In this document: piece after piece, positions 1 to 12,743 of the stretch | Layout of the letters: every line of letters starts with the position of its first letter | How positions within the stretch are numbered: position 1 is the stretch's first letter | Assembly: GCF_947179165.1 (NCBI RefSeq) | Contig: NC_077248.1 | Location: forward strand, 11,931,256 to 11,995,255 | DNA from: Solanum dulcamara | Taxonomy: Eukaryota; Streptophyta; Magnoliopsida; Solanales; Solanaceae | Length of the DNA: 64,000 nt | Reading direction: 5' to 3' | The notes under the pieces: generated by a model | The model's database searches: none | Seen by the model: the letters and a program-made list of their open reading frames with translations, nothing else | Told to the model about the DNA's origin: nothing | Program-made: the position numbers and the translations under genes

Positions 1-922
1 GTGCTTATTATCCTACTGTTTTTAATATTTTAGCTTATTTAGTTGAAATTTCTGTATTGTTTATGGAATATAAAAAGAAAGATGATTACAAAGAAGCTGT
101 CACTGGAATGATAGAAAAATTTTAAAAATATTTTTTTCCTATTCCTCCTATTTATTTAATTGGTGTTATGTTAAATCCGTATATGAAGTTTAGTACTATG
201 TCCGAATTTGCTCGCATTATATATTGATCTATAGAAATTAAAAAAGATGAAGAACCTAGTATGTTAAGACAATGAGTGATACAGATGATCATACTCAAGC
301 ATTATATAATAATTATAATGATTTACTTGATAATGCTACTCCTACTCATATTGTTCCTCTATCTCATCCTTCTGACGATGCATCATCTTCTAAAAGACAG
401 GCACATGATATGTCTGCCCATTGTGTTATTAATTTATTCGTTTGGAATAGAATACAGCCTACATAACAACATAGCGTAAATTGAGACGAGCTTAATCATT
501 ATTTGAGACAGGCCCCAGAGATCTATGATGAAAATAGTGTCACCACACTGAAATGGTGGAAGAACAATCAAAAACAATATCCAATACTATCAACCATGGC
601 TAGGGATGTGCTAAATGTTCCAATGTCAACTCCTACATCTGAGAGCGCATTTAGTCAAGGAAGGCAATAGATCGGAGATAATCGACACTCTTTGGAGAGC
701 AATGTCATGGATGTTTTAGTTTGTCTCAGAGATTGGATTAGATCAGAGCGAAGAAACAAAGGAATACCACAAGAGACGGAAGAAGAAGAAGAACATGAAG
801 AAATAATGTCAATTGGAGATCCTTTGGCACAAGCTAGTCCAAATTACAGATTAGTTGATTTTAAAAATTATGAGTCAATTCATATTAATGATAATGCAGA
901 TGAATTGGAGAAAATGATTTGA
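1..922 (+). pseudogene. hAT transposase, C-terminal remnant (hAT-L)
   Basis: This is the 3' part of a hAT-superfamily transposase that is cut off by the window start. It aligns by eye with 59536-60452 of the fuller copy near the right end. The clearest part is the C-terminal dimerisation region at about 590-760, with STMARDVLNVPMSTPTSESA followed by a block ending VLVCLRDWIRSERR. After it comes an acidic tail rich in Glu and a TGA at 920. The frame is broken by several stops, for example TAG in the block after FSQGRQ near 668 and TGA near 226, so it cannot encode an active enzyme. It differs from the right-hand copy at many sites, far more than the two peroxidase copies differ, so the two hAT copies are old relatives and not products of the recent duplication. 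Confidence 0.8.
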
Positions 923-1044
923 AATATATAGAAATTACAATTTATTATATACAACTAATTGTAAGTTTGTAACTTTGTATATTTTAAATTTTATCAATGT
1001 ATTAATAAAGTCAAAGACTCATTGAGTCTTTGCATTTCTTAATT

Positions 1045-2095
1045 TTTTTTCCATAAAATTTTTATGATTCAATTAAATAATTATATTTATTTTACATAAT
1101 CATATATTGAAAATTAAATTTGTAGTCACTTTAAGATTTCAATACTTGAAGAAACATAATTATAATAGATAGTTATTGTGAGTATATTTGGTATACATAG
1201 TAAGTATATATAAATAATTTTATTTACTTTTACATAATCATATATTGAAAATTAATTTTTTAGTCACTATAAGATTTCAATACATGAAAAAAAATATAAT
1301 TATAATAGATAGTATGTTGTGAGTATATTTGGTATACATTGTAAGTATATATATAATATAATGTAAGTATATTATTGTAATACATAGTATATTGTGAGTA
1401 TATTTGGTATACTTTGTAAGTATATATATAATATAATGTAAGTATATTATTGTAATACATAGTATATTGTGAGTATATTTGGTATACTTTGTAAGTATAT
1501 AAATAATATATAATTAAGTATATTATTATAATAGATAATATATTATGAGTATATTTGGTATACTTTGCAAGTATATATATAATATATAATGTAAGTATAT
1601 CACAATAATATATAGTATATTGTGAGTATATTTGATATACATTTTAAGTATATATATAATACATAATGTAAGTATATTATTATAATAGATAGTATATTGT
1701 GAGTATATTTGGTATACTTTGTAAGTATATATATATATATATAATATAATATAATGTAAGTATATCACTATAATAGATAGTATATTGTGAGTATATTTGG
1801 TATACTTTGTAAGTATATATGTAATATATAATATAAGTATATTATTATAATAGATAGTATATTGTGAGTATATTTGATATACATTGTAAGTATATATAAT
1901 ATAGTGTAACTATATTATTATAATAGATAGTATATTCTGAATATATTTGGTATACTTTGTAAGTATATATATACTATATAATTAAGTATATTATAATCAT
2001 AGATAGTATATCACTATAATAGATAGTGTATTATGAGTATATTTGATATAAATAGTACTTATATATAGTGTAATGTAACTATATCACTATAATAT
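1045..2095. repeat. AT-rich minisatellite, about 76-bp period (array L)
   Basis: The array has about ten or eleven degenerate monomers. Each carries the core GAGTATATTTGGTATAC, a GTAAGTATATAT stretch and an ATAGATAGTATATTGT stretch. Core copies start near 1321, 1395, 1471, 1547 and 1624, giving a 74-77 bp period. A longer repeat at 1045-1165 and 1225-1310 precedes the regular array. The array starts about 125 bp after the hAT stop codon and ends at the CACTA-like terminus at 2096. Tyr/Ile-rich reading frames on the minus strand here are artefacts of the repeat. Confidence 0.9.
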
Positions 2096-2620
2096 CACTA
2101 CAAGAGTTGTGACTTCTTGTGGCAACAAACGTTGCCACAAAAGCCCCACTAGTCGCCACTAAGAGTCTATAGCAGCGACAATTGGATCGTGGCTAGTACT
2201 TCCATAACTAAAGGTTTTTTGTGACGACAATGAAAAGTCGCCACAATAAACGCACCTTTGTGGCTACGTTTATCACCACAATAAATCAACTTGTATACCA
2301 CAAAAAATAGTTATCACACCAAATATCATGGTCAAGTCGCCACAAAAAAATAAGATTTAGGATGATATAGTCGCCACAAAAAGGCAAATCTTATTGGCAG
2401 CAACTTCCATATCACTACTAAAATGGACTTTTAGTAGCGACTCTTGTTGTCACAAAACCAATAAACTATCAACAACAACTTTCATGTCGCTACTGAAAAA
2501 GACTCTTTAGTAGCAATCCTTATCGCCACAAAAACTAGTTTTCCATTTGTGGCAAGTTTCACTTTGTTACAAAAGAACAACTTTTAGCAGCAATAATAGA
2601 TGCTACAAAAACTACTAAAT
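2096..2620 (+). mobile_element. CACTA (En/Spm-like) terminus with subterminal repeats, copy 1
   Basis: The segment starts with CACTACAAGA, the usual terminal inverted repeat start of plant CACTA transposons. It is followed by many short subterminal repeats in both orientations around the motif GTCGCCACAA / TTGTGGCGAC. I did not find the matching opposite terminus, so the extent on the right is arbitrary and the element may be truncated. The bases before the terminus are TAT, which could be half of a 3-bp target-site duplication. No transposase coding sequence is visible. Confidence 0.6.
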
Positions 2621-3928
2621 TTGTCCCCTCTAAATCGGATTTACTACCATACAACAACCAAAATGATAGCAAATTTTCGATGCAACTGAATTCTCTAAAA
2701 TTAATATATAGTTATTAAAAGCACAATAGGATTCTACAAACTGCAAAAGTATTCTCAAGCCGTATATTATAAGTGCATTACTAGAAAATCAACTACATAT
2801 TGTATAGTATATAAGTGACATTGTATGCATATATACATATGATTTTTTAAAAAAGGTTTTCATAACACGCCTTCAAGCTCTTCCTTGGTCGGTCTCATTG
2901 TTATTAAAAGAACACAGAATCTCTTTGAAAAATCTCACAATCTAATGCTAATTATAATAAAAAGGATGGCAGAGTGATTAAGATTTTAAAAATCAATGAC
3001 ATAATAGTTCAAACACTTCTCAAGATAAATTTAAAGAAAAATAGAAATGGATCAAAAGTTATAGACAGATGAAGAAGCTTCCAGTACAATATACAGAAAG
3101 CAAATGTAATTGAGAGTGAAAGTGGGAAGAAAACACACAAAAGAAAACAACTAATACTTCAAAAATATTATTGGGGTTAGGTCAAATAATAAATAGTAGG
3201 TAGTAGCAAGTTCAAGAAATAGCTACCATCCTGATAATTTATATATATCACGTAAATAAGCAAGACCATCATAAATTACAAACTTGTTAAAAAATTACGA
3301 TATAGTTGAAAGCTTAACTTCTTCCCTAAATCAAATGAGAAGTCTACAAGCCATTCAACAAAGTCTATGTACCTTACCAAGACTAAAAGCCAACTTGCTT
3401 TCACTTCTTTCTGCATTACTAAAATTGTACAACTTCAAACATCCTCTTGAAATTTAAAACTTTTTCCAGCCTAACAAGTATGTCTTTGCGGGAAAGAATT
3501 GAAATGTAAAACTTTTCAACCTCTTGAAATTAGTGTTCAAACAACCTTAGCAGGTATTTTTAAATGCTAACCGACATTTTATTCAATTCTCAAGGTTTAG
3601 ACCACATAAGAACTCTAATGTTTAGATTTGAAATATGAATTGTGATGCTTTGTAGTTTGCAGCTTTGATCTCAAGTGAACTTAAGGGAAGAGGGATAAAG
3701 AACTTTTGACTCAATATAATCGGAAATAATTATACGAGCTTTCCAAGAAAGATAGTCATTGTTTTGCTATCCAGATTCATATATAATCTCCAAAGGTGAG
3801 AGTTTATATAGTAAATTCATTAGCTAGATATATTTCCTACAACTTTTCCCACATCAAATTCTTTAAATAAAGACTAGGTTCTACTTTCTTTTTCTCATAT
3901 ATCTATGGTTATGTGAATCCAGATAGTT
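2621..3928. other. Unassigned non-coding DNA (copy 1)
   Basis: I see no coding region, tRNA or recognisable transposon in this AT-rich stretch, which is duplicated at about 18650-19980. One short part, 2870-2920, looks like the end of an exon on the minus strand in the second copy (18903-18942). In copy 1 it carries a small deletion. It may be the interior of the CACTA-like element or the remains of a minus-strand gene. Confidence 0.4.
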
Positions 3929-4692
3929 TGAGCATACACCATCAATCTAGAAAAATTCATGTCAGAAATCATTAGCATTGCCTTACATTCTTTCTTTACA
4001 TGTTTGCCTAGGCCAGAGACAAACTTCCTCATCTTAGACCTCATATGAGGAATCATTTCTGGGGCATATTTGGACAATTGAATAAACTTCAAACTATACT
4101 CTTTCACAGTCATACTCTCTTGCTTGAGGTTCACAAACTCCTCAATTTTTGCTTCACGTAGCTCTTGGGGAAAGAAGTTATCAAGAAATGCTCTTTCAAA
4201 CTCATCCCAAAGAGCAGGCTCTGCATCCTCACCTCTACTTTCTTCCCACTGGTTATACCAGACATTTGCCACATCCTTGAGTTGATAAGACACCAACTCA
4301 ACCCCCTTGATCTCTGTAGCATGCATCGCTTTTAGTATCTTCCACATCTCATCAATGAAATTTTGGGGGTCTTCATCAATGTTGGAACCCGTGAAGACCG
4401 GCGGATTCATTCTCAGAAAATCTCTGATCCTCGTGGCAGCAGACGACTCTTGATAACTAGAGCTAGGAGTTGGTGAACTCTGGCTACTATTTCGAGCAGC
4501 CACCAACTGGGTGAGCATAGCAATCGCTCCTTGAAAATCTTCCTTAGAAGTAGGAGTGGTCTGAACAGTAGATACTTGGGGTACCTCAGTAGACCTTGCA
4601 GGTCGGCCCCTAGTTATCCATGGAGGCATCACTGACTGTGGAACCTCAGTGCTGACAGCGTTCCTCTGACTAGCTGAACATTTAGAAGGCAT
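3929..4692 (-). pseudogene. gag: Gypsy gag fragment (family 1)
   Basis: This is the N-terminal part of a Gypsy gag polyprotein, read from an ATG at 4692. It is open through the conserved retrotransposon gag core ([36 protein letters not shown]) and ends at RLMVYAQ, where flanking DNA takes over. The zinc knuckles and everything after are missing. It is close to the gag of element A (from 28874). The surviving frame has no stop, which suggests a young insertion. Confidence 0.85.
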
Positions 4693-4893
4693 GTCTAAAA
4701 CATGGAAACGCACGAATTAGAAAGAAAGCTTTTATAGAGTTAAACTCTATCGCACGAACTCAGATTATGAAAGAAGTGAAATAATTCCTAATGTCCTATA
4801 GCTTCCTGATTATAAGTGTGGTGCACGACACACCCATAAACAAGATTCTACTAGATACGGCTTTATAGACACCCTAGGACTCTTGAACTCTGT

Positions 4894-4905
4894 GCTCTGT
4901 TACCA
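4894..4905 (-). other. Primer-binding site (tRNA-iMet type, one mismatch)
   Basis: Read on the minus strand, this lies just inside the LTR end and has the sequence TGGTAACAGAGC. Other copies in this window have TGGTATCAGAGC, which complements the 3' end of plant initiator tRNA-Met. The T-to-A change would weaken priming. Confidence 0.7.
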
Positions 4906-4909
4906 AGTT

Positions 4910-7060
4910 TGTCACGCCCTGAGAGGGTACTCTAGGCGTGTCCGGCACTCAGAAAATATTTCTGGCTTCCGAGAGAACCACTTGGTCTCATTTCTTATTT
5001 ATTCATCAGCGGAAGACTTAAGAATACTAATGTGGGCTTGTCATAATTAAAGGAAAAATAGATAATTCTTAGAAGAAGTAGTTTCTAAGGAGAACTACTC
5101 CGATTACATCATCAAACTCTATCTATGAAGCCTCTAATGCTCTTAGATGGTGCCAATGACATGTCCATGGCTACCTCAAAAGAAACATCACACTCAACAA
5201 TAATAAAAGGATAAGGAGTTCCTTCGAATACAAGAAGGACTCACCAAATAACTGAAAAGAAATGATCTTCAACGATGCACCTGTTGAGGATCTCTAACAC
5301 CTGTATCTGCATCATAAAATGATGCAGGTCGAATGACGTTAGTACGTGGAATGTACGAGTATGTAAAATGGCAGGAAGGTAAGAACAGATATCAAGAAAC
5401 TCCTCTCAAGAAAACTCAGCTCAGAACTCAACATCATCTCAACATGAATATGTAATGCAAGTTTAAAATATAATAATAAAAATAATAGTAATAAGCAATG
5501 CTTACTCAGTTGGGAGTTTCTCTAACCGACAACCATCACTTATGAGCTAGCGATGATACAACGAAGTGATGTCGTTGCCACATCCATCCAATACCTTGCC
5601 AGGGTAAAGGACATCACCATCTTGGATCCACTTATCAAAGTCCTCTTTTTGGGACTTAAGAGGCATAGCCTCCATCCTATGCTGGCTACGTAGTTCTGGG
5701 GTTTGAGTCAATTAAACTCTTACACAACTCGGTGCTCAATACTACTTCCAAAATATGTGCTCATATTAATCTCATCATCTAGTCTCATTGGACTTTAATT
5801 TAAATCATCAAACTCATCTCATTTCATGTTCATCAATCATTATACTTCCAAAAACATCATTTACATCTCATCAAAATATCTTGCTCAAAATATCATTTGC
5901 TCAAATTCATTCAAACTCAACTCTTTTGCTTTTTCAAAACTCAATAAAATACATATATAGTATTAATTCATTTAACTTTCTTTTTATCAATGAAAATAAT
6001 AAAAGCCATCATCTTTACTCAAAACATGTGTAAAAATATTCATGAACATCAAATCAATTAGGATTCATGGGAAAATAGCCATGAACAATAATTCCAATAA
6101 TTTGAGAGATAACAATAATAATAGTATTAATGCATAAATATATCAAACTCAATAGAAGAAGAATTAATTTATTTAGAATTCAAGATTTGGATAAAACTCA
6201 ACTATAACTCAATTATAATGAATTTAAATATTGGGCGCATGGACGAACTCAATCCAATGCTATGAAAGTCTTACATACCTTAAATCTGAAGGTTACTCCG
6301 AATTGGAACACTCTTGGACCCCTAGCCTTTTCTTCTCGCCGGAGCATTTTGTGTACTACCCAGAGTATAAGAATCACCGGAATAGTATTTTTATACTACT
6401 AAAACTAAAACTATATTTGAGAAGAAGTATATAGAGAGAAGAAGTGCTTAAGAAAGCTTGATGAATAAAATGAGGAAATAAGGTGGGTATTTATAGGTGG
6501 AAAAGAGGGACCTAACAATAAATAAAATAATTATAAAGAAAATCTGAAAATTTAATGGAATATATTGATGTCATGGATGATGTTAAATGGAGGACAATTT
6601 ATGTCATGAATGATATCAAATGTATCTAGATGTTTCCATGGTAGGTAAGATGAGTTCTTTTTAACAGAATACTCTTTTTCGGAGCTACGTTTGAATAAGA
6701 TAAATTCCTTATTAGGATTTGGTGTCTCATAAGAATTGTAGATATGGAAGTCGAGTTTCATATCGTTCAAGAATCAACCAATTTGGAGCAACATAAAGTG
6801 AGATATGAATTTTCTTCTATAAACACTCAATTCCGTCACAACACTATATCTTGCAAAGATTAATTTATTTTATCTACTTATACTCCGAATCTTAAGACAT
6901 GTTCTTCATAAAAGTTGTAGGTAATGATGTTGTGGTTACGCAGAAATTTAAATTACTTAATTTGGACCAACTTATGAAAAGTTATGCCCAAATTACAGAA
7001 GCTGTATTATTTTTGTCGAGAATTGAAATAACGACATACAATATTTTAGGGGTTGTTACA
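4910..7060 (-). repeat. Family 1 Gypsy LTR (complete, minus strand)
   Basis: This is a 2151-bp LTR. Read on the minus strand it starts with TGTAACAACCCCTAAAA and ends with GGCGTGACA. It contains a TATAAATA promoter motif on the minus strand near 6490. Short reading frames inside it are not genes. It matches the other family 1 LTRs of the window along its whole length. Confidence 0.9.
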
Positions 7061-10001
7061 TATTTCACCTCAACAGTATTATGTCAACTAAAGAGAAACT
7101 CAAAAGCTATTATAGATCAAATATATGTGTCATTTATTCTCCCAAATTTTAAGCTTCCTAAGCTATTGAAGAAGCAAAAAAGAGTAATAAAAAAAATACA
7201 AGGACATAAATGTTAAGACCGATATTGTTGAGATAATAATGGTTTGTGAGAAGCCTTTCCTGTCGATATGGACACAAGAAATGGGTTATTTGGGGTTAAG
7301 GGCCATTCTAGAAATAGTTGAACTAAGGATCAAAAGCTTGGGCAACTGCTTTTTAATCTAAGCTTTCATATTGCATAGCTGTCAGTACTTCATATATAAG
7401 GAGTCTAAAAAGAGCCAATTCTTTGAACATTATCATTTCATAGAGCTCTAAGCTTAATTATGCATGCAAGTATGATCAGGAAAATCAAAGTGCAAAGTTA
7501 TTTCTATCATGAAGTAGCTTGTTAGTATGCCACTAATTATCAATCTTGAACTCTAAAATCTGTAATTTAGTACCAAGTGAAGACAAAGAAGCATTGCATT
7601 CTCATGGTCTAGGGAACAGATGCAAGAAGATTTAGAACAAAAGAGGACTTTACATGCACATGGGGTGAATAATTAAGGCTGAAAGTCAGAGGACTTTGTA
7701 TATCAAAATTAGACCATTTTGGTGTCATTATCAACCATGCACAGGTGGATCATTATCTGAAACTTAATAAGGTAGTCATACAGACTATCATTCGTGGATC
7801 AGGATAATAATCATATCAGGTGCCCTTTGAGTGCCCCTGAAAATTTAGTCTTAAAGTATTAAAACTGAACAGATTATAAATAACAAGTATTCATTATTCT
7901 AAAGAATCCCTCTTGATATTAAACAAGAACGGTGTGGGATCCCAATTATTATAGTGCAACATGACATAAATTTACATCCCTAAATCAGGTATATTTACAA
8001 GAAGTCAAACAATAGCAGAACTGAATGTTAACAGTTTCACACATCTACTGAATGAATGGATATGATGGTCGTTAGTTTATAGAACAAGGTCAACAAAAAA
8101 TGTACACTCCTCAGCAAATAACTCTATAAGTGACATCCTCAATAACTAATCACCAAGATGAAAAAGTGACATATCCATTATATTTTATATAATCCAGTGA
8201 TCAACATTGAGATATTATAAAAAAAATCTACCAACTGAGAGTAGTATAATAAATTGAAAGCAGAAATACTAGTAAAATATAGAAATTATTTCTCCATACA
8301 TCCTCAAATGAAAATTATAATTTGGTAAGTCGGTATTTTTTTGATTCTTTTGGTTTATATAAGTTGTGCAAACTAATTCAAATTAGGATAACACGGCCAA
8401 TAAAAATAATTATAATGTGATGATGTAAGATTTGCATAGCTTAGTGAACTGATTAATCATAATTGAATAAAGGTTGTCAGCCAGTAAATACTTTCTAGAG
8501 CTAAGTAAAAAGGATCAATACTTCCTACTCCTACAATTTTGCTAGCGTTTGTTATCAACAAGGTGAAATGGACTAAATTTTTAGTTCAATGGTTAAAGAA
8601 TTACACTAATCAACAAAAGAAAAACAACAAAACACCAATCATTATTTTCCTTACGAAAAAAGTTATCAAACTCACCAAATGTAAAATCTAGAGTGCTAAT
8701 TAGCGCCTTATTGCAAATAAAATGGACACAAAACACACCACCAATCAAAGTTGGTGCTCATAAGTTAATAAAGCAACAAAAAACAAGTTTTACCCATCTC
8801 TTTCAAGAAAAAATGCCCATATTCTGCAAATTAAATACTTCAATAACTTTCTTATAACTCAATAATTCAAAATCAATATAATACATCATCTTCAAAACTA
8901 AAAATTGATAATTTTAAAAGAAAAAAGTATTTTTTTTCTCTGCATAAATCACTAAATTCAAGATACCCAATGTGTTATGAATATGCAATCACAATAACAA
9001 CATCAAAAGATCTAAAATTTCAAAAAGAAACTTTCAGCTTACTCAGAGGGAGTAAACTCATAGACGACAGTCAAGACCGAGAATTAATTAAAATACAAAA
9101 AAAAAAAGAATAAACATGAGTTATACCTTCAAAAACATCGAAACTTAGAACAACTTTAAACCCCCGCAATGATTTTCAATAATTGAACTCTCTTCCTTCC
9201 TCCTTGTACTCGACTTCTATATATTTTTGAGTGGTTTAAAGGAGTGGGAGGTGAATGGAAAAAACTACCACCGAAAAGAATTAGGTAAAAAAAATACACC
9301 TGATGGAGTCACAATTTTAAATTAGGGCTTTTGAATTTCTTAAATTTGAACAACTCACTTGTTAGAGGCGATGCAGCTAAAACCTTGATCAATATATTTC
9401 TGATTGTGGAGAAATTGAAACCCTCGTAATAATCTAAAGGTTGCTTCTAAGAAGATTTAATTTAAGAGAGAAGGGAGAAAAGTTTATAGAGAGATGAACA
9501 AATAAAGAAAATAAAAGAAAGAGGATACACTGCTATTGTTTTAATTGAATCATTTTCTTTTATTTTTAAAATTAAATAAAAGATTCAGTAGCAGTAAATT
9601 GTTACTTAACAGGTATAGGCCTTGAATGCAACACAAATAAGAATTCTTTTCAACCTTATTATATTTATTATAAGTTTTTTTTTTCCTGTCGTGTACGTTA
9701 GAGATAAGAACTTATGCTACTAATTATTGTAATCCACTCCAAAAATTATATAATACTAAACAGCACGGAAGATGGTCAATTTACTTATTGAAAACGAAAA
9801 GGAATTCATTCATTCAAAAAATAATAATAATCTTGATTTCACTCGCCAAATGAAAACAACAAGATCCAATTTCTCGGAAAATTAATTACCACACAATTAT
9901 TAACTTAAACAAAGGTTACAAATGAATAAAAATCACAATTACAGTTGAAAAATAATCAAATTCTTGCAATAGTTGATTTTACCAGCTTCATCATCACGTG
10001 T
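7061..10001. other. Duplicated non-coding block downstream of the peroxidase (copy 1)
   Basis: This block is nearly identical to 21907-24844. I see no convincing protein-coding gene, tRNA or transposon. The part near 9100-9500 looks like transcribed leader DNA on the minus strand: a TATAAA-like motif near 9490, CT-rich sequence, then candidate splice donors. I could not connect it to an open coding sequence. It may be a non-coding transcript or a decayed gene. The 3' untranslated region of the peroxidase should lie in about 9700-10001. Confidence 0.4.
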
Positions 10002-11142
<1,141 letters not shown>

Positions 11143-11239
11143 TTTTTTCTGTATAATTACTATATAATATATAGTCTATGAAGTTCTACACTTGTTTGTT
11201 GTATTTCGATTTGGTGATGATGAGAGTAAAATGAGGCTG

Positions 11240-11247
11240 TATTTATA
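11240..11247 (-). promoter_or_regulatory. Probable TATA box of peroxidase copy 1
   Basis: TATAAATA on the minus strand lies about 100 bp upstream of the peroxidase ATG, a usual position for a plant promoter with a short leader. The same motif lies at 26083-26090 before copy 2. Confidence 0.7.
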
Positions 11248-11399
11248 GGTAAAAAATAATGTTGACTACAGCAACACGACAATGGTTCTAGGTTTAGCAA
11301 CTCTCACAAGAATGAGTCACAATTTTGACAATTTCTAATTAAGAATAATTTTTTAAATTTTCTGCTACGTTAAATCAATACATGCACGAAATGTTCAGA

Positions 11400-11655
11400 C
11401 ATAGTAATTGATAATCAATTATTACAAATTTGAGTGGGTCGTCGGTCTTATAATTAAAAGGCTATCAGTTTTGACCTGGCAAATAAATCGTACTAACTAC
11501 GAAGTAATTACTATCAACTTTAGTGTTTAAATAAATAAATAAATGTGAAATTGAACAAAAATGCACTCAGTTGATAGTTTGATCTAAAATGGGTCTTACC
11601 ATTAATAGTTAGATCCAAAAATGCATTTATTGTTACGTTTTTTTCAAATAAGTAT
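11400..11655. repeat. Upstream region with an imperfect local repeat
   Basis: The stretch 11525-11655 occurs again at 12301-12424. A block with GTGGGTCGT followed by an ACTTATAAT-like tail occurs in diverged form at about 12470-12540. The LTR fragment 11656-12279 lies between the two copies. The second copy is missing from the other duplicate, where a Gypsy deletion removed it. Confidence 0.7.
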
Positions 11656-12279
11656 TGTAACAACCCCTAAAATGTTGTATGTCGATATTTCAATTGTCGA
11701 CGAAAATAATACAGCCTCTGTATTTTAGGCATAACTTTTCATAGGTTGGTCCAAATTAGGTGATTCAAATTTCTGGGTAATCACAACATACTTACCTACA
11801 ACTTTCATGAAGAACATAACTTCAAATTCGGAGTATAAGTAGGTCAAATAAATTAATCTTTGCAAGATATAGTGCTGTGACGGAATTGAGTGTTGATAGA
11901 AGAAAATTCATATCTCACTATAGGTTGCTCCAAATTAGTTGATTCTTGAACGATATGAAACTAGACTTCCATATCTACAATTCTTATGAAGACACCAAAT
12001 CCTAATAAGGAATTTATCTTATTCAAACACAGCTTCGAAAACAAGTATTCTGTTAAAAAGAACTCATCTTACCTACCATGGAAACATCTAGATGCATTTG
12101 ACATCATGCATGACATAAATTGTCCTCCATTTAACATCATCCATGACATCAATATATTCCATTAAATTTTCAGATTTTTCTTTATAATTATTTTATTTAT
12201 TGTTAGGTCCCTCTTTCTCACCTATAAATACCCACCTTATTTCCTCATTTTATTCATCAAGCTTTCCTAAGCATTTCTT
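11656..12279 (+). mobile_element. Truncated family 1 LTR upstream of peroxidase copy 1
   Basis: This is the first 624 bp of a family 1 LTR, starting TGTAACAACCCC after the flanking bases AGTAT. It ends just past the TATAAATA motif near 12226. The same insertion site, with the same left flank, carries the full 5' LTR of element A in the other duplicate (26500). The insertion is therefore older than the duplication and copy 1 later lost the rest. The LTR promoter points away from the peroxidase. Confidence 0.88.
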
Positions 12280-12300
12280 ACCATTAATAGTTAGATACAT
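12280..12300. other. Templated filler at a deletion junction
   Basis: About 18-20 bp containing ACCATTAATAGTTAGAT join the broken LTR to a second copy of the upstream flank. The same motif occurs nearby at 11597-11614 and again near 12366-12383, so it looks copied from local DNA during repair. Confidence 0.6.
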
Positions 12301-12548
12301 AAATAAATAAATGTGAAATTGAACAAAAATGCACTCAGTTGATAGTTTGATCTAAAATGGGTCTTACCATTAATAGTTAGATCCAAAAATGCATTTATTG
12401 TTACGTTTTTTTCAAATAAGTATATTATTTCTTTTATTTTTAAATACATTCTTTTCCTAATAATGATTTGAAGTGGGTCGTTAATCTTACAATTAAAAGA
12501 CAGCTTTTGCAAATAAAGCGTACGAATTACAAAGTACTTATTATAACG

Positions 12549-12743
12549 AGGGGTGCATTGTTTGGATTAAATCAAAAAATCGGAACAAATTAAATTAAAT
12601 TTTAATTTTAATTGGTTTTTGATTTGGTTTCCGATTTAGAAAAATAAAATCTGAAAAATCAAAAAAAGAAAATTATTTTTTATATATATTACTAATTAAA
12701 TATATAATATTTAGGTTGAATTAAAGTTATAATTAACCACTTT
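12549..12743. mobile_element. Left half of a small TIR element, copy 1
   Basis: This starts at GGGGTGCA and continues into a TTTGG/ATCGG-rich stretch. The right half, at 55952-56450, ends with the inverted counterpart (CCGAACCAAAAAATCCACACCC). Gypsy element B inserted into the middle with TSD ACTTT. Joined, the element would be about 0.7 kb and non-coding, so it is probably a non-autonomous DNA transposon. I cannot assign the superfamily. Confidence 0.5.

Larger units (their letters stand above)
1325..3932. repeat. Segmental duplication, copy 1, part a
   Basis: This segment matches 17347-19983 almost base for base, with an offset of about 16.03 kb. It covers minisatellite, CACTA-like terminus and non-coding DNA. 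Similarity stops at 3932 inside the shared bases TGAG, where copy 1 enters a truncated Gypsy gag. It resumes at 7061 (= 21907 in copy 2). Confidence 0.9.
3929..7060 (-). mobile_element. Truncated Ty3/Gypsy element, family 1: 5' LTR plus part of gag
   Basis: This minus-strand fragment comprises a complete 5' LTR (4910-7060), a leader with a primer-binding site, and the first part of gag (3929-4692). It then stops abruptly inside gag at 3929-3932. The rest of gag, all of pol and the 3' LTR are missing, together with 1923 bp of neighbouring DNA that survives in the other duplicate (19984-21906). The 4-bp overlap TGAG at the junction points to a microhomology-mediated deletion after insertion. 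The other duplicate has no insertion at the matching site (21906/21907), so the event post-dates the segmental duplication. Confidence 0.88.

Noticed and set aside
1260..1768. Tyr/Ile-rich minus-strand proteins
   Set aside because: They are translations of the AT-rich minisatellite and repeat with its period. The same holds at 17185-17799 and 60787-61071.
1045..2095. CRISPR array
   Set aside because: The repeats are degenerate and AT-rich without unique spacers, and the window is plant nuclear DNA.
6899..7216. 105-residue plus-strand protein, with similar ones at 21865 and 63559
   Set aside because: They cross the LTR edge or lie in LTR DNA, have no domain, and change with the flank.
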